From Garcia nutans (Eukaryota > Streptophyta > Magnoliopsida > Malpighiales > Euphorbiaceae): a DNA stretch of 64,000 nucleotides. The DNA lies in assembly GCA_947685225.1 (NCBI GenBank), contig CANTUV010000004.1, positions 17,701,001 to 17,765,000 on the forward strand, written 5' to 3'. The translations under genes were made by a program, and so were the position numbers. The notes beneath the pieces are model-generated. The model searched no databases and was not told the origin of the DNA. It saw nothing but the letters and a program-made list of their open reading frames with translations. Shown here piece after piece: positions 33,104-44,870 of the stretch. Each line of letters begins with the position of its first letter. Positions within the stretch are counted from its first letter, which is position 1.

Positions 33104-34190
33104 GGATGAAGATCCATTTTCAAGGGTGAAGACCCGATCTCCGAGGGTGAAGATCCATTCTGAGGGTGAAGAATCACAATGCATAGAACATCCGGAGCAG
33201 TCAGACTTCTTAACTGATAAAAGGTTATTCAAATTCATTCTCGGGTCCAAGTACCCAATCTCGGGTCCAAGTACCCAAATTGAATTCAACCCAATCCCGG
33301 ATCCAAGTACCCAAATCAATACAAGCTCGGGTCCAAGTACCTAATCTTGGGTCCAAGTGCCCAATCCCGGATCCAAGTGTCCAATCTTGGGTCCAAGTAC
33401 CCAAATCAAATCAATCCCGGGTCCAAATACCCAAATTAATTCAAGCTCGGGTCCAAGTGCCTAATCTCGGATCAAAGTGCCCAATCTTGGGTCCAAGTAC
33501 CCAAATCAAATCAATTTAGGGCTGAGTATCCGAGTCTAGTTTAGGATTGAGTATCCAAATCTCTCGGGTCCAGAACCCAAAATTTTCCTTAGGTCCAGAA
33601 CCTAGAATCTCCCTTGAGTCCAGAACTCAAACCGGGTCCAGAACCCAAATTTTCCTTAGGTCCAAAACCTAGAATTATCCTTGAGTCCAGAACTCAAACC
33701 GGGTCCAGAACCCAAATTTTTCTTAGGTCCAGAACCTAGAATCTCCCTTGAGTCCAGAACTCGAACCGGATCCAGAACCCAAATTTTCTTTAGGTCCAAA
33801 ACCTAGAATTATCCTTGAGGCCAGAACTCAAATCGGGTCTAGAACCCAAATTTTTCTTAGGTCTAGAACCTAGAATCTCCCTTGAGTCCAGAACTCGAAC
33901 CGGGTCCAGAACCCAAAATTTCCTTAGGTCCAGAGCCTAGAATTATCCTTGAGTCCAGAACTCGAACCAGGTCTAGAACCCAAATTTTCTTTAGGTCGAG
34001 AACCTAAAATTATCCTTGAGTCCATAACTCGAACAGGGTCCAGAACCCAAATTTTTCTTAGGTCCAGAACCTAGAATTATCCTTGAGTCCAGAACTCGAA
34101 CCGGGTCCAGAACCCAAATTTTCCTTAGGTCTAGAACCTAGAATTATCCTTGAGTCCAAAACTCGAACCGGGTCCAGAACCCAAAACCTC
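33104..34190 (+). repeat. Tat-D 3' array of covarying micro-hairpins
   Basis: Successive sub-arrays share a design: 4-bp arm, short loop, complementary arm. Examples: GGATGAAGATCC (33104-33115), GGGTGAAGACCC (33124-33135), GGGTCCAAGTACCC (33243-33256), GGATTGAGTATCC (33544-33556), GGGTCCAGAACCC (33566-33578), AGGTCCAGAACCT (33591-33603), GAGTCCAGAACTC (33616-33628). The last three alternate as a unit of about 65 bp for roughly ten cycles to 34190. Tandem repeats just upstream of the 3' LTR are known in Tat/Ogre elements; the covarying arms are the unusual part. Confidence 0.85.
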
Positions 34191-34258
34191 AACTGTTTCA
34201 TCAAAAATTAAGTCTTATTGCTTTTCACTCTCTTTCACTAAGGTTTCAGATCATTCAA

Positions 34259-34271
34259 GCAGGGGGCAAAC
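34259..34271 (+). promoter_or_regulatory. Tat-D polypurine tract
   Basis: GCAGGGGGCAAAC directly precedes the 3' LTR start TGTAGACCCTC at 34272. The same tract appears in reverse at 52215-52227 beside Tat-H's 3' LTR. Confidence 0.85.
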
Positions 34272-35008
34272 TGTAGACCCTCAATTTTGACCCAATCCGA
34301 TCCAATATGTTTTATTTAGTCTAAAATGATTTTTGTTGTCTAATTGGTCCAAAATAATTTTTATTAAATAATTTTTGCTTTAGTATCTAATTTTTATTAA
34401 TAAAAAATAGAAATAAACAAATAAAAGTCAAAAAATAAAAATAAAATAAAAATCGGAGTCAGAAAAATCGGCGATGAAAAAATTATCGCCCGGGCCCATG
34501 GGCATTTCGCCCGTGGGAAATTCCTGCGGGCGAAATCACTGTGCTATTTTGCACGCAGAAATTTTTTGCCTGCGAAATAGCTTATGGGCCCGCTCCGCGC
34601 TTGCTGCCGTAGCCAGCTGCAACAGATTTTTTTGTCAGCGTAGTTTTTCCGCACCAGTTTTGTTTCGGCAGCGCAAATTTTTCGACGCAAATTTTTTGAA
34701 ACCTAATCCAATTAGGTTTTGGTTTCTTTTTTTTATTAATATTACTTACCTTAACTAATTAGGAATAAACAACCTCATACCACTATAAATAAGAACCAAA
34801 GGCAATTAATTTAAGGGAGGCAAAAAATCCAAGAGTAGTTTGGAAAATTTGAAACCAAATCAAGGAAGGAAAAGAAGAAATTCAATTCAACTCTTTTTTG
34901 GAACAGAAGCAGCACAATTTAGAGGATTCAAAGGCAAAAAAGGCTTGTCTTTGGAGCTAGTTCATCCAAAAAGAATTGTTTTTGGAGAAATCATCAAAAG
35001 AAGGTATG
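34272..35008 (+). repeat. Tat-D 3' LTR, first part
   Basis: U3 with the GC-rich palindromes (about 34505-34605), TATA box TATAAATA (34784-34791) and donor-like AAG|GTATG at 35004, exactly where Chr-F inserted. gtatg (35004-35008) is the left target duplication. Apparent frames across the GC palindromes are not considered coding. Confidence 0.88.
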
Positions 35009-37688
35009 TGTAACACCCCTATACCCCGTATATGTACACAGCATGCTAATACGATCGTAATATACGTATACTGAATATAGAGTTGCCACTGTTAACCAAA
35101 CAAACGACTCTTCCCTTTTTAAAAACATGACCAAATTTAAAACATTTAAAAGAAACTATAAACACAAAAGATAAAGTGTTTATTTAAAAGCAGCGGAAAA
35201 TATAATAATTATTTACAAATACTTATACATCAAAACTCAAGTTTTACAAAACATAAAATATATACATGTTTGGCAGTATGTCTTTGATCTTTAAGCTCCA
35301 CTATCAACGCCTCAAAATCTAGACTCTACTCGGTCTAGAGGAACTCTCTGGTTCTTCTCTGTCACCTGCGCGATGAACCACAATCGCGCTAAGCCAACGG
35401 CTTAGTGGTACAAACTATAATAACATTATACTTTAATGAAATGCAAATGTCATAATCTCAAACATATAAACAATTCTCAAGAATCTCATTATTCAATTAT
35501 AAATCACACTGAAAACAAAGACAGACTTGGGCCCAAAAGACACTAATATGTTATTCAAAGTTCAGAGTTACTACTTTGGTCCATAATCATAATCATCAAG
35601 CCTGTAGGCGATACATATATATCTCTATCCATGGAAAGGGTAACAGACCTAGTCTCTTGGACCTCAACCCGCTAAACTCGAGGAGATCCTCAACCGGGCT
35701 AGACTGTTACCTGTAACAGACCCAGTCTCTTGGACCTCAATCCGGATAAACCCGAGGAAATCCTCAACCCAGCTAGACTGTTACTTTAATTCACATTTCA
35801 CATTATTCAACTGGAATCGGCTTACGACCCGGTCTTTTCACCTATCCAGTACTATATAGGCATGCCGCCAAACCCAGAACTCTGAAGGTTGAATAACACA
35901 TTAGACACATAATCTTTTCATTTATATCTTTATACATTTCTTTCTCATTTCATTCTCATCATTATAGCCAACAACCATGGCTTCATATCTCATAATCAAA
36001 ATAGGCAACCATGCCTCAATCATCTCATTAGCATCATTATAGCCAACAACCATGGCTTCATATCACATCAAGATAATATACAATATCAATTGCATTAACA
36101 CCATCATCATAGCCAATCACATTGATTTTATATCTCATTTCACATTAAATCAATTGATCATTCAAGTATACACAACCAATTGCATTAACATACCTTTCAT
36201 ATTTCATCAAATTTTTTAACCCTGTAATCAATTGCTTAGCATATGTATAATCAAATATGTTAAGTATCAAATCTTGTGAATGTATGCAACAATGTAGTTT
36301 GTACTTACCTTAGGAACAACTTACACCAATCTACAACCTTTCTCTTTCAAGAATTCTTCACCACCTAGGTTAGGACAATTCAACCTCTTCAATACCTAAA
36401 CCAAAGGTGATCATACACACTCACTTAGAGATATACATGAGATAATAAAGCTAGAAACCAACTAGGGCAAACTCTACCCATGACATGCTCAACAACACGG
36501 GCGTGTCCCTGACCGTGCCCTAAACTCACAACACAAAAGCTTTGACACGCTCAGCACCACGGGCGTGTCACTGAACGTGTAATACATTCTGTCCTAGAGA
36601 AACATTGACACGTCCAACAACATGGGCGTGTTCACGGCCGTGTCAATTTCTCACCAACACAGTAGCTATGACACGTTCAGTGACATGGGCGTGTCACTGG
36701 ACGTGTCAATACTACAACTACACAGAAGCTGTGACACGCTCAGTGACATGGGCGTGTCACTACTCGTGTCTCCCATCCAAGAACACAGAATCATCGACAC
36801 GCCCAAAGACTTGGCCGTGCTCATGGGCGTGTCAAGCCAAAAATCCAGATTTCGGCAAAAACAACACTTTATCCAACAAATCACTTCCTTTCACCAAAAT
36901 CCACTTCAAATAAACTTAGCTCAACATACCCAAGAACCATAAAAAACTTGCAAAAACACCAAAAACAACTAAAAACATACATCCAACACAAATCAAAATC
37001 ATCACCACAAACCCAAAACACAACCACAATACATTCACTTCCAACAACTTACTCTTTCCTTCAATCCAACCCCAAAATCCAAAAATCACTTGAACCAAAC
37101 ACTCTTAAACACATCTTAATCAAACATATTCACATACCATCAACAATCAATCAACAAACTCAAACACATCTTAAAAGAAAATCAAGGAATCAAGAGGAAA
37201 CTTACCAAGGATGAAGAAACTCTTAATTTTCCAACTTGATCACTTGAAAACTTCCTTAGATCTTGAGTTAGAAGATCAAATCTCTCTATTGCTCTCTTGA
37301 TTCTTTGCTAGCCAGCCAAAAGGAAAGAAAAGGAAAGAAAGGGAAAATGGCCACAGCAAGGGAAAGAAAGAAAGAAGAAAAATAGAAAGCAAAAGTCAAA
37401 TCATCTCCTCAAATCCCTCTCCTCCAAGCATTAACTATTAAAATATTCCATTTTATCTCTTCCACTCATTTTGAATTTCCTTCTAATTAATTATTAAACC
37501 AAAATACATAAATATCTTCTTTAGTTGACCATCCATTTGACTTGTATATATGTTGTATATATTTCCATATATACAACATATAAACTCTCTCTTCACTTCC
37601 TTTCTCTTTCCAATTACACAAATACATTAAATCCAATTGAAACAACAATTATACCCAAAACTTCTAGGGCACATTTTGGGATATTACA
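35009..37688 (-). repeat. Chr-F 3' LTR (2680 bp)
   Basis: Ends TGTAATATCCC (minus, at 37688) and TGTTACA (at 35009). Contains the two-hairpin module at 35368-35405, two GTAACAG palindromic units (about 35640-35785), and a CACG/CGTG array (about 36475-36840). Confidence 0.92.
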
Positions 37689-37702
37689 ATTCTCCCCCTC
37701 TA
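37689..37702 (-). promoter_or_regulatory. Chr-F polypurine tract
   Basis: Minus-strand TAGAGGGGGAGAAT abuts the 3' LTR, matching Chr-B's tract. Confidence 0.87.
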
Positions 37703-40624
37703 AAAAGAAATTTTGTCCCCGAAATTACCTGATATCAAGTCTGAAAGAGTTGAGGATACTGATCTCGCATTGCTTGCTCACTCTCCCAAGTTGCCTCTTC
37801 TCTACCATGATTCTTCCAAAGAACTTTCACCAATGGCACTTTCTTATTTCTCAATTCTTTTACTTCATGTGCCAAAATAGCAATTGGTTCTTCCTCAAAA
37901 GTCAGATTTGAACTCACTTCAATATATTCAACTGGTAAAACATGAGATGGGTCTGATCTGTATTTCCGCAACATAGAAACATGGAAGACATTGTGAATTC
38001 TATCCAATTCAGGTGGCCAAGCAAGACGATAAGCAACTGGTCCAACTCTTTCCAATATCTCATACGGTCCAATAAAACGAGGACTCAGTTTTCCTTTACG
38101 ACCAAATCTTAAAATCTTTTTCCAAGGAGACACTTTCAAAAATACTTTATCTCCAATATTAAACTCTATGTCTCTCCTCTTCAAATCTGAATAAGATTTC
38201 TGTCGGTCTGAAGCTGCTTTCAACCGATCTCGAATTATTTTCACTTTCTCTTCAGTCTCTTTAACCAAATCAGGACCAATTAGTTTGCCTTCTCCAAGCT
38301 CATTCCAACTTAAAGGCGTTCGGCATCTTCTACCATACAATGCCTCAAATGGTGCCATTCCAATACTTGATTGATGATTGTTGTTGTAAGCAAATTCCAC
38401 AAGTGGCAAAAATCTGTCCCAACTTCCAGAGAAATCAATGACACAGCTTCTCAACATATCCTCAATAATCTGTATCACTCTCTCTGAATGCCCATCTGTC
38501 TGAGGATGAAAAGCAGTACTAAAGTGTAATCGAGAACCCAATGCATCATGCAAACTCTTCCAAAACCTTGAAGTAAATCGGGGATCTCAATCAGATACTA
38601 AAGAAATTGGGACTCCATGCAATTTCACTATTTTATTAATATACAGCTTAGCCAGTCTCTTAAGAGAATAGTCCATTTTTACTGGAAGAAAATGAGCTGT
38701 CTTTGTTAACCGATCAACAATCACCCAGATAGCATCATGCTTCTTCTGAGTCAATGGCAAACCAGATACAAAATCCATTGTCACTCTTTCCCATTTCCAT
38801 TCAGGCACCTTTAAAGGTTGAAGCAACCCTGTTGGAACTTGATGCTCAGCTTTCACCCTCTGACAAGTGAGACACTTGGATACAAATTCTGTTATGTCTC
38901 TCTTCATACCAGACCACCAATAATGCTGTTTCAAATCTTGGTACATCTTTGTACTTCCCGAATGTATAGCAAAGCCTGATTGGTGTGCTTCCTCCAAAAT
39001 AAATTTTCTCAAATTAGTATCATCAGGAACACACAACCTATCTTTAAACTAAAGGCTACCATCATTTCTCACATGGAAATCTCTACTTTCTCCATGTTGG
39101 CAATCTGAAACAATCTTCTGAATTTTCTCATCAACCAATTGAGCCTCTTTAATCTGATCCAATAATACCGTTCTCAACTGTAACTGAGCTAATAATGCAC
39201 CATCATCGCATGATTCAAAACTAGCATGCAATGCTCTCAATTCAACAAGCAACAAGAGTGAATACACAGTTAAACTTGCCAAAGACTTCCGACTCAAGGC
39301 ATCCGCAACAACATTCGCCTTACCCGGATGATAATCAATCAAACAGTCGTAGTCTTTAATCAACTCCAACCATCGCCTCTGTCGAAGATTAAGCTCTCTT
39401 TGAACTCCCAAATATTTTAAACTCTTATGATCTGTATAGATAAAACACTTTTCCCCATACAAATAGTGTCGCCAAATCTTCAAAGAAAACACTATAGCTG
39501 CCAACTCTAAATCATGAGTCGAATAATTAAGCTCATGCGGTTTTACCCTCTTGCATCAAAACACATCCTAAACCATTATGTGAAGCATCACTATAAATCA
39601 CATAAGGTTTATCTTCCACAGGCAAAGTAAGAACAGGCGCTTGAGTCAACATCTTTTTCAACTGCTCAAAACTAGCTTGACACTGATCTGTCCACACAAA
39701 TCTAACTCCTTTTCGAAGTAATCTGGTGAGTGGAGTAGCTATTAAAGAAAAACCTTTCACAAAGTGTCGATAATAGCCTGCCAAACCCAGAAAACTTCTA
39801 ACTTCAGTCACTGACTTTGGTGGACTCCAATTCAAAATAGCTTCAACTTTACTCAGATCAACTCTAATACCATCTGCTAAAACTATATGACCCAGAAAAG
39901 TCACTTAATCAATCCAAAACTCACACTTCGACAGCTTAGCATACAATTGCTTTTCTCTCAAGATCTGCAATACAATCCGCAGATGCTTGTCATGTTCCCC
40001 TTCGTTACGCGAATACACCAAAATATCATCAATGAAGACCACCACAAACTGATCTGGGTAGGGTCTAAACACCCTATTCATCAAATCCATGAAAGCTGCA
40101 GGTGCATTCGTCAACCCAAAAGGCATCACTAAGAACTCATAATGCCCATACCTTGTGCGAAAAGCTGTCTTAGAAACATCTTCAGCTCTAACTCTCAACT
40201 GATGGTACCCCAATCTCAAATCAATTTTGGAAAACACTGCTGCTCCTTTCAATTGATCAAAGAGATCATCAATTCTATCCTAAGGATATTTATTCTTAAT
40301 AGCCACTTTGTTCAATTGCCTATAATCGATACACAATCTCATAGTACCATCCTTCTTCTTCACAAATAAAACAGGAGCTCCCCAAGGAGAAACACTAGGG
40401 TGAATAAACCCTTTATCCAACAACTCTTGCAATTGCACCTTCAACTCTCTCAACTCAGCAGGTGCCATTCGATAAGGAGTAATAGAGATGGGAGTGGTAC
40501 CAGGCAACAACTCGACACCAAACTCAACCTCTCTCTCAGGGGGTAACCCTGGCAACTCCTTAGGAAACACATCTGGAAAATCTGCAACCGTGGGTATACT
40601 ATCAAGTTAAGAACCCACTACTCT

Positions 40625-42966
40625 TGTAATATCCTCAAGTATGCCTTAGGAGTTTTGATTATGTTGTTGTTGTCAATTGGATTGAATGTATATGTTATGT
40701 GATAAGAAAAGAAATTTGAAAGAGAATGCTTGTGTATATGTGTTTTGGGAAAGAAAAGAGGGTTTAGAGAGAAGTGTATATGTTGTTTATATGATGATAT
40801 AATTAACATATACATAAGTCAAATAGAGAGTCAATGCAAGAAGATATTTTATTTGAGATTTGTGAAATTACATATTTGGGCATGCAAGTGACAAAAGCTA
40901 AGTTAAGTGATGAGGGGTGTTTTGGTAATTGTCTTGTTAAAATCACTTGGTGGAGATTTAAGGAGAAATTGACTTTGTTTCTTCATCATTTTCTCTTCTT
41001 CTTGATGGTAGTGGCCGGCTCTCCAAAACCAAAGAACAAGAGTTGATTTTTGTTGTTCCAAAATCAAGATTGAAGAGAGAATCAAGGAATCAAGTTGGAG
41101 ATTTGTGGAATTCAACAACTTTGGTAAGTCCTTTTCTTTGATTTCTTTATTCTTTTGAAGTGAATTAGGGTTTGTTGATTAGTTGATGATAGGTGTTTGT
41201 GATGTGTTTTCAAGTGTTAAAATTGGTGTTAAGTTAAGAGTTTAAAAAGGTATTGATGTTGGAAGTGGTGGATGTTGATTTTGAAGGATGGAGAAGGATG
41301 TTGGTTTTAGGGTTTTGGAATGGTTTGTATGTAAATGTGTTGTTAAAGTGATTATTGTGATGTTTATGTAAGATATGTGTTTATGTCATTGATTGTGTTC
41401 ATTTGAATGAGATGATTGTTGTGCAAAAAGTATGGAAATGCAATTGAAAGAGTGTTGGGTTGATTTTTAAGAGACACGGCCAAGACTTAATGTTTTGGAG
41501 AGACACGGCCAAGTCCATGGAAATTTGGCCGTGTGTGTGAGTTTTTGGAGAGGACACGGCCGTGTCTCATGCCAGTGTCTGCCACTGCCAATTTGTTTTG
41601 GGAGACACGGCCACAAGCTTGGCCGTGTCCCTTGGGTGTGTTGGTTACTGTGTTTGGTTTTTGTTCTTCATACATGGTTGAGTTTGATTTTACAATTGAT
41701 AATGCATATGATACTACATGAACTAGGGTTTGTACTATGCAATGTGGATCTTGTAAATGATAATGTGTGATATGGATAATGTATTTTGAAATGCTATATC
41801 AATGATGCTATATGCAAAATATGAATTGAGATGTGAAATGTGATGTAAAGCCATTGTGATTGGCTATGAAGATGCAATTGAAAGAAATAAGGCATGTTTG
41901 CCTAAATGTTGATGAGAATTGAAAATGGAAATGATAACTAAATAATAAATGAATTGTGTGGCTAATGTGTTATTCCATTTTCAGAGTTTGTTGTTGGTGG
42001 CATGCCTAATAAGTGTAACAATCTCTTGAAGTTAGGTTGGATTGAATCCTTGAAGCCTAATTGAGATGTTACAACCCTTGAAGCTAGGTTGGGTTGGTTC
42101 TTGAAGCCAAGTTGGGTTGATGCTTAGCATGCTTTGCTCCCCTTGAAGCTTGGTTGAACCTAATCCTTGAAGCCTAGTTGGGTATATGATATTGATAAAT
42201 GTGATAACAAAACCAAAACATTAACTCTGAAAATTGAATGGCATATTAGTGTGTTTTAGGCCCATGCTTGTCTTTGTTTAATATGATTCATGAATGGTAA
42301 AATGATTAACTAATGAGATATATAAAAGGATGTTGACATGTGATATGTACATATATTGTGATTTATGGAATGTAAAAGTATGTTGCTAGCTTTACATCTA
42401 TGATGTTGTTCTTATTAATAAATTGTGTGGCATTGCATTGCACTAATGCATAACATTAGCATGATTTGTCTTACTAAGCCGTTGGCTTAGCGCGATAGTG
42501 TTTGATCGCGCAGGTAATAGAGTTGAACCCGAGAGTTCATCGAGACCGAGTGAGAATAGACCTTGAAGAGTTGATTTTGGGAACTTAAAGATCAGAAGAG
42601 ATTTTCCAATCATGTACTACTTCTTTATATTTTGAAAAGTAATATTTATAATGTAAATATATGCACATTTGTAAATATGGATTTAAATGTTTCTTATATG
42701 TAAATATTTTATAAATTCTGCTGCGTATTAACTAAATGTATCTATATATCTATTTTGTTTTGTATTACAAGTAACTACCTATTTTTTTTTATAATGTATT
42801 ACAAATTGATTACTTATTATCTATAATGTATATTGAGAAAGATGATGGTATTATATAAAATGTTTTTTTTGAATATTAAGAAAATCCGTAGCATCCCTAT
42901 GTTTAGTGCATGTATACTACATTGTGGTGTTTGTAGTGTGCATGTATTGAATGTGGGGGTGTTACA
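40625..42966 (+). mobile_element. sLTR-1: solo chromovirus LTR inside Chr-F
   Basis: A 2342-bp LTR, TGTAATATCC...GGGGTGTTACA, flanked by actct on both sides (40620-40624 and 42967-42971). No internal sequence remains, which is the mark of LTR-LTR recombination. Contains CACGGCC/GGCCGTG palindromes (41471-41637), an intact two-hairpin module (42474-42511) and, where other LTRs have GTAACAG units, repeats of the type CCTTGAAGC.TAGGTTGG (about 42015-42190). Confidence 0.95.
42474..42511 (+). other. Two-hairpin module of sLTR-1
   Basis: CTAAGCC (42474-42480) pairs with GGCTTAG (42484-42490) over GTT; GCGCGAT (42490-42496) pairs with ATCGCGC (42505-42511). Both stems are perfect 7-bp stems, and the stems abut, which would favour stacking. 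Confidence 0.75.
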
Positions 42967-44851
42967 ACTCTGGTATCCACAGCATGAGCAAGATAAGCAT
43001 CACACCCTTTTCTAATCAACCTTCTAGCTGATACAGCATAAACAAACAAGGATTCAAGTTGTCTTTGCTCACTAGACACCATCACAATTCTACCATTACC
43101 GGTTCTCAAGGTAACACACTTCTTTTGACAATCTACCACAGCTCCATGCTTAGACAACCAATCCATACCTAAGATTAAATCATACTCCTTAAAAGGCATT
43201 TCAATTAAATCACCAAGAAACTCCTCACCTTGCACTACCACTGCACTATCACGATGAACCTTACTCACCACAACACTATGTCCTAAAGGATTTGTCACCA
43301 AGACATCAAATCCTAAGGACTCTGAATGTAATTTAGACACAGGCAATATGAATGCACTTATGTATGAATGAGTAGATCCTGGATCAATCAAAGCAAGAAC
43401 TGAAATGCCAAATAAAGAGAATGTACCCGCTATAGCTGCTGAAGCATCTGGCTGCCTCTGCATCACATAAACTCTCTGAGAAGATCCGGCCGCATCTGGC
43501 CTACTACCTCCAGATGTCGATCCTCCTCTCTGACTAAACCCGGGTCGACCACCTCTACTGAAACCTCTGCCCCCTCGACCACCTCTGCTAACACTCAGTC
43601 GAGAAGCTACAGACTCAGTCTGTCTATGCTCCTGCATCTCAGGACACTCCCTAATGAAATGGTCAGGCGATCCACACCTGAAACACACAGCGGATCTACC
43701 AATATTCCAGCAAACACCCACATGGTTTCTACCACAAATCTCACATGTAGGTGGAGTAGACCTCTGAATTAATGGAGTCGGTGCACTGGCTACAGAAGCT
43801 GTAGGTCTCGGTCTCTTTCTCTAATACTGCACTGACCTACCCGGTTGTCTCTGACTCCTACTGATCCTCGGAACAAAACTTCCTCTACCCTTCTTCACAG
43901 ATGAAGACCCTGCCTCAAACTGGGGCCTCCTTACCCTAGTCTCCTCCTCGGCAGCAGCAGCTGCAATACCTTGTGCTCTCTCAACACTTCTAGTTGCTGC
44001 AACTAGCTGAGAGAAATCCTGGTACCGAGAACCAGCAACAATGCACATAATAGAGGGCCTCAATCGCTCCTCAAATCTTCTGCATCGATCAATCTCGTCC
44101 GAGATAATCCCATCGGCATAGTGACTCAACCGGGTGTACTCAACCTCATACTCCGTTACCGTCCGGTTCTCTTACCTCAAATTCAAGAATTCCATCTTCT
44201 TAATATCTTTATACTTCCTCGGAGTATATTTCTGCTCGAATTCCCTCAGAAAATCACCATAAGATAATGTAGGTGGATCATCCATGGCATGAGGAACCAT
44301 CTTCCACCAGTCATAAGCATCCTTCTGCAATAAGGATCTAGCATAATCAAATTTTTCTTCAGGGGTGGCTTGCAACTGAATAAATATTCTCTGTACTTTG
44401 TCCAACCACTGCTGGATCTGTAGTGCCCAAGAAATCATCAGCTCCATACTTTCTCAATTTGTCATAATGCCTCACCGGCACTTGAGGCTGTGGTGGTGGT
44501 GGTGGCTGCTGCACTGGAGCTCCTCTCAACAAATCTACCATGTGCCTAAACCAACCCGACGGTACCTCATCAGCATCTGATCTCTCTGGCACAGGAGTAG
44601 GAGCCTCACTAACTCTATCAACTCTAGCTCCATCTCTACTCTCTTCAGGAGCTACACTCTCAGCACTACCCTCTACAGACTGTCGTGACTGAGACGCCAT
44701 TACAACCTATATCTGCAAACACAGAAGAATATACATCATTAAATATCAAAGACTGCCAATACCATAACATGTATCTTACTTCAAACCATATTTTAAAACT
44801 CAAAATTTCCTTTTTCTTACAATTGACCTAGGTTGAGAATCTCAAACCTAG

Positions 44852-44863
44852 GCTCTGATACCA
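44852..44863 (-). promoter_or_regulatory. Chr-F primer-binding site, initiator tRNA-Met
   Basis: TGGTATCAGAGC on the minus strand, seven bases inside the 5' LTR edge at 44871, with no mismatch. Confidence 0.9.
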
Positions 44864-44870
44864 AAATAAT

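Larger units (their letters stand above)
37735..44700 (-). pseudogene. gag-pol: Chr-F gag-pol, disrupted and split by a solo LTR
   Basis: Starts ATG at 44700. Gag domain about 44400-44050; second finger and CCHC knuckle near 43700-43650; protease ALIDPGSTHSY near 43395-43360; RT about 40500-39910 with FIDD near 40030; RNase H about 39640-39330; integrase about 38980-38060; chromodomain about 37870-37740 (KVPLVKVLWKNH, EEATWESE), ending at 37735. Lesions: frameshift near 44412; stops at 44172, 43821, 40607, near 40280, 39905, 39049 and 38587; a deletion of about 29 bp near 39535 between short A-rich repeats. sLTR-1 separates protease from RT. The chromodomain normally steers chromovirus integration to heterochromatin. 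Confidence 0.9.

Noticed and set aside
33230..34190. Regularly spaced repeats suggestive of a CRISPR array
   Set aside because: There is no constant repeat with unique spacers and no cas genes. The repeats drift continuously and belong to a plant retrotransposon 3' region.
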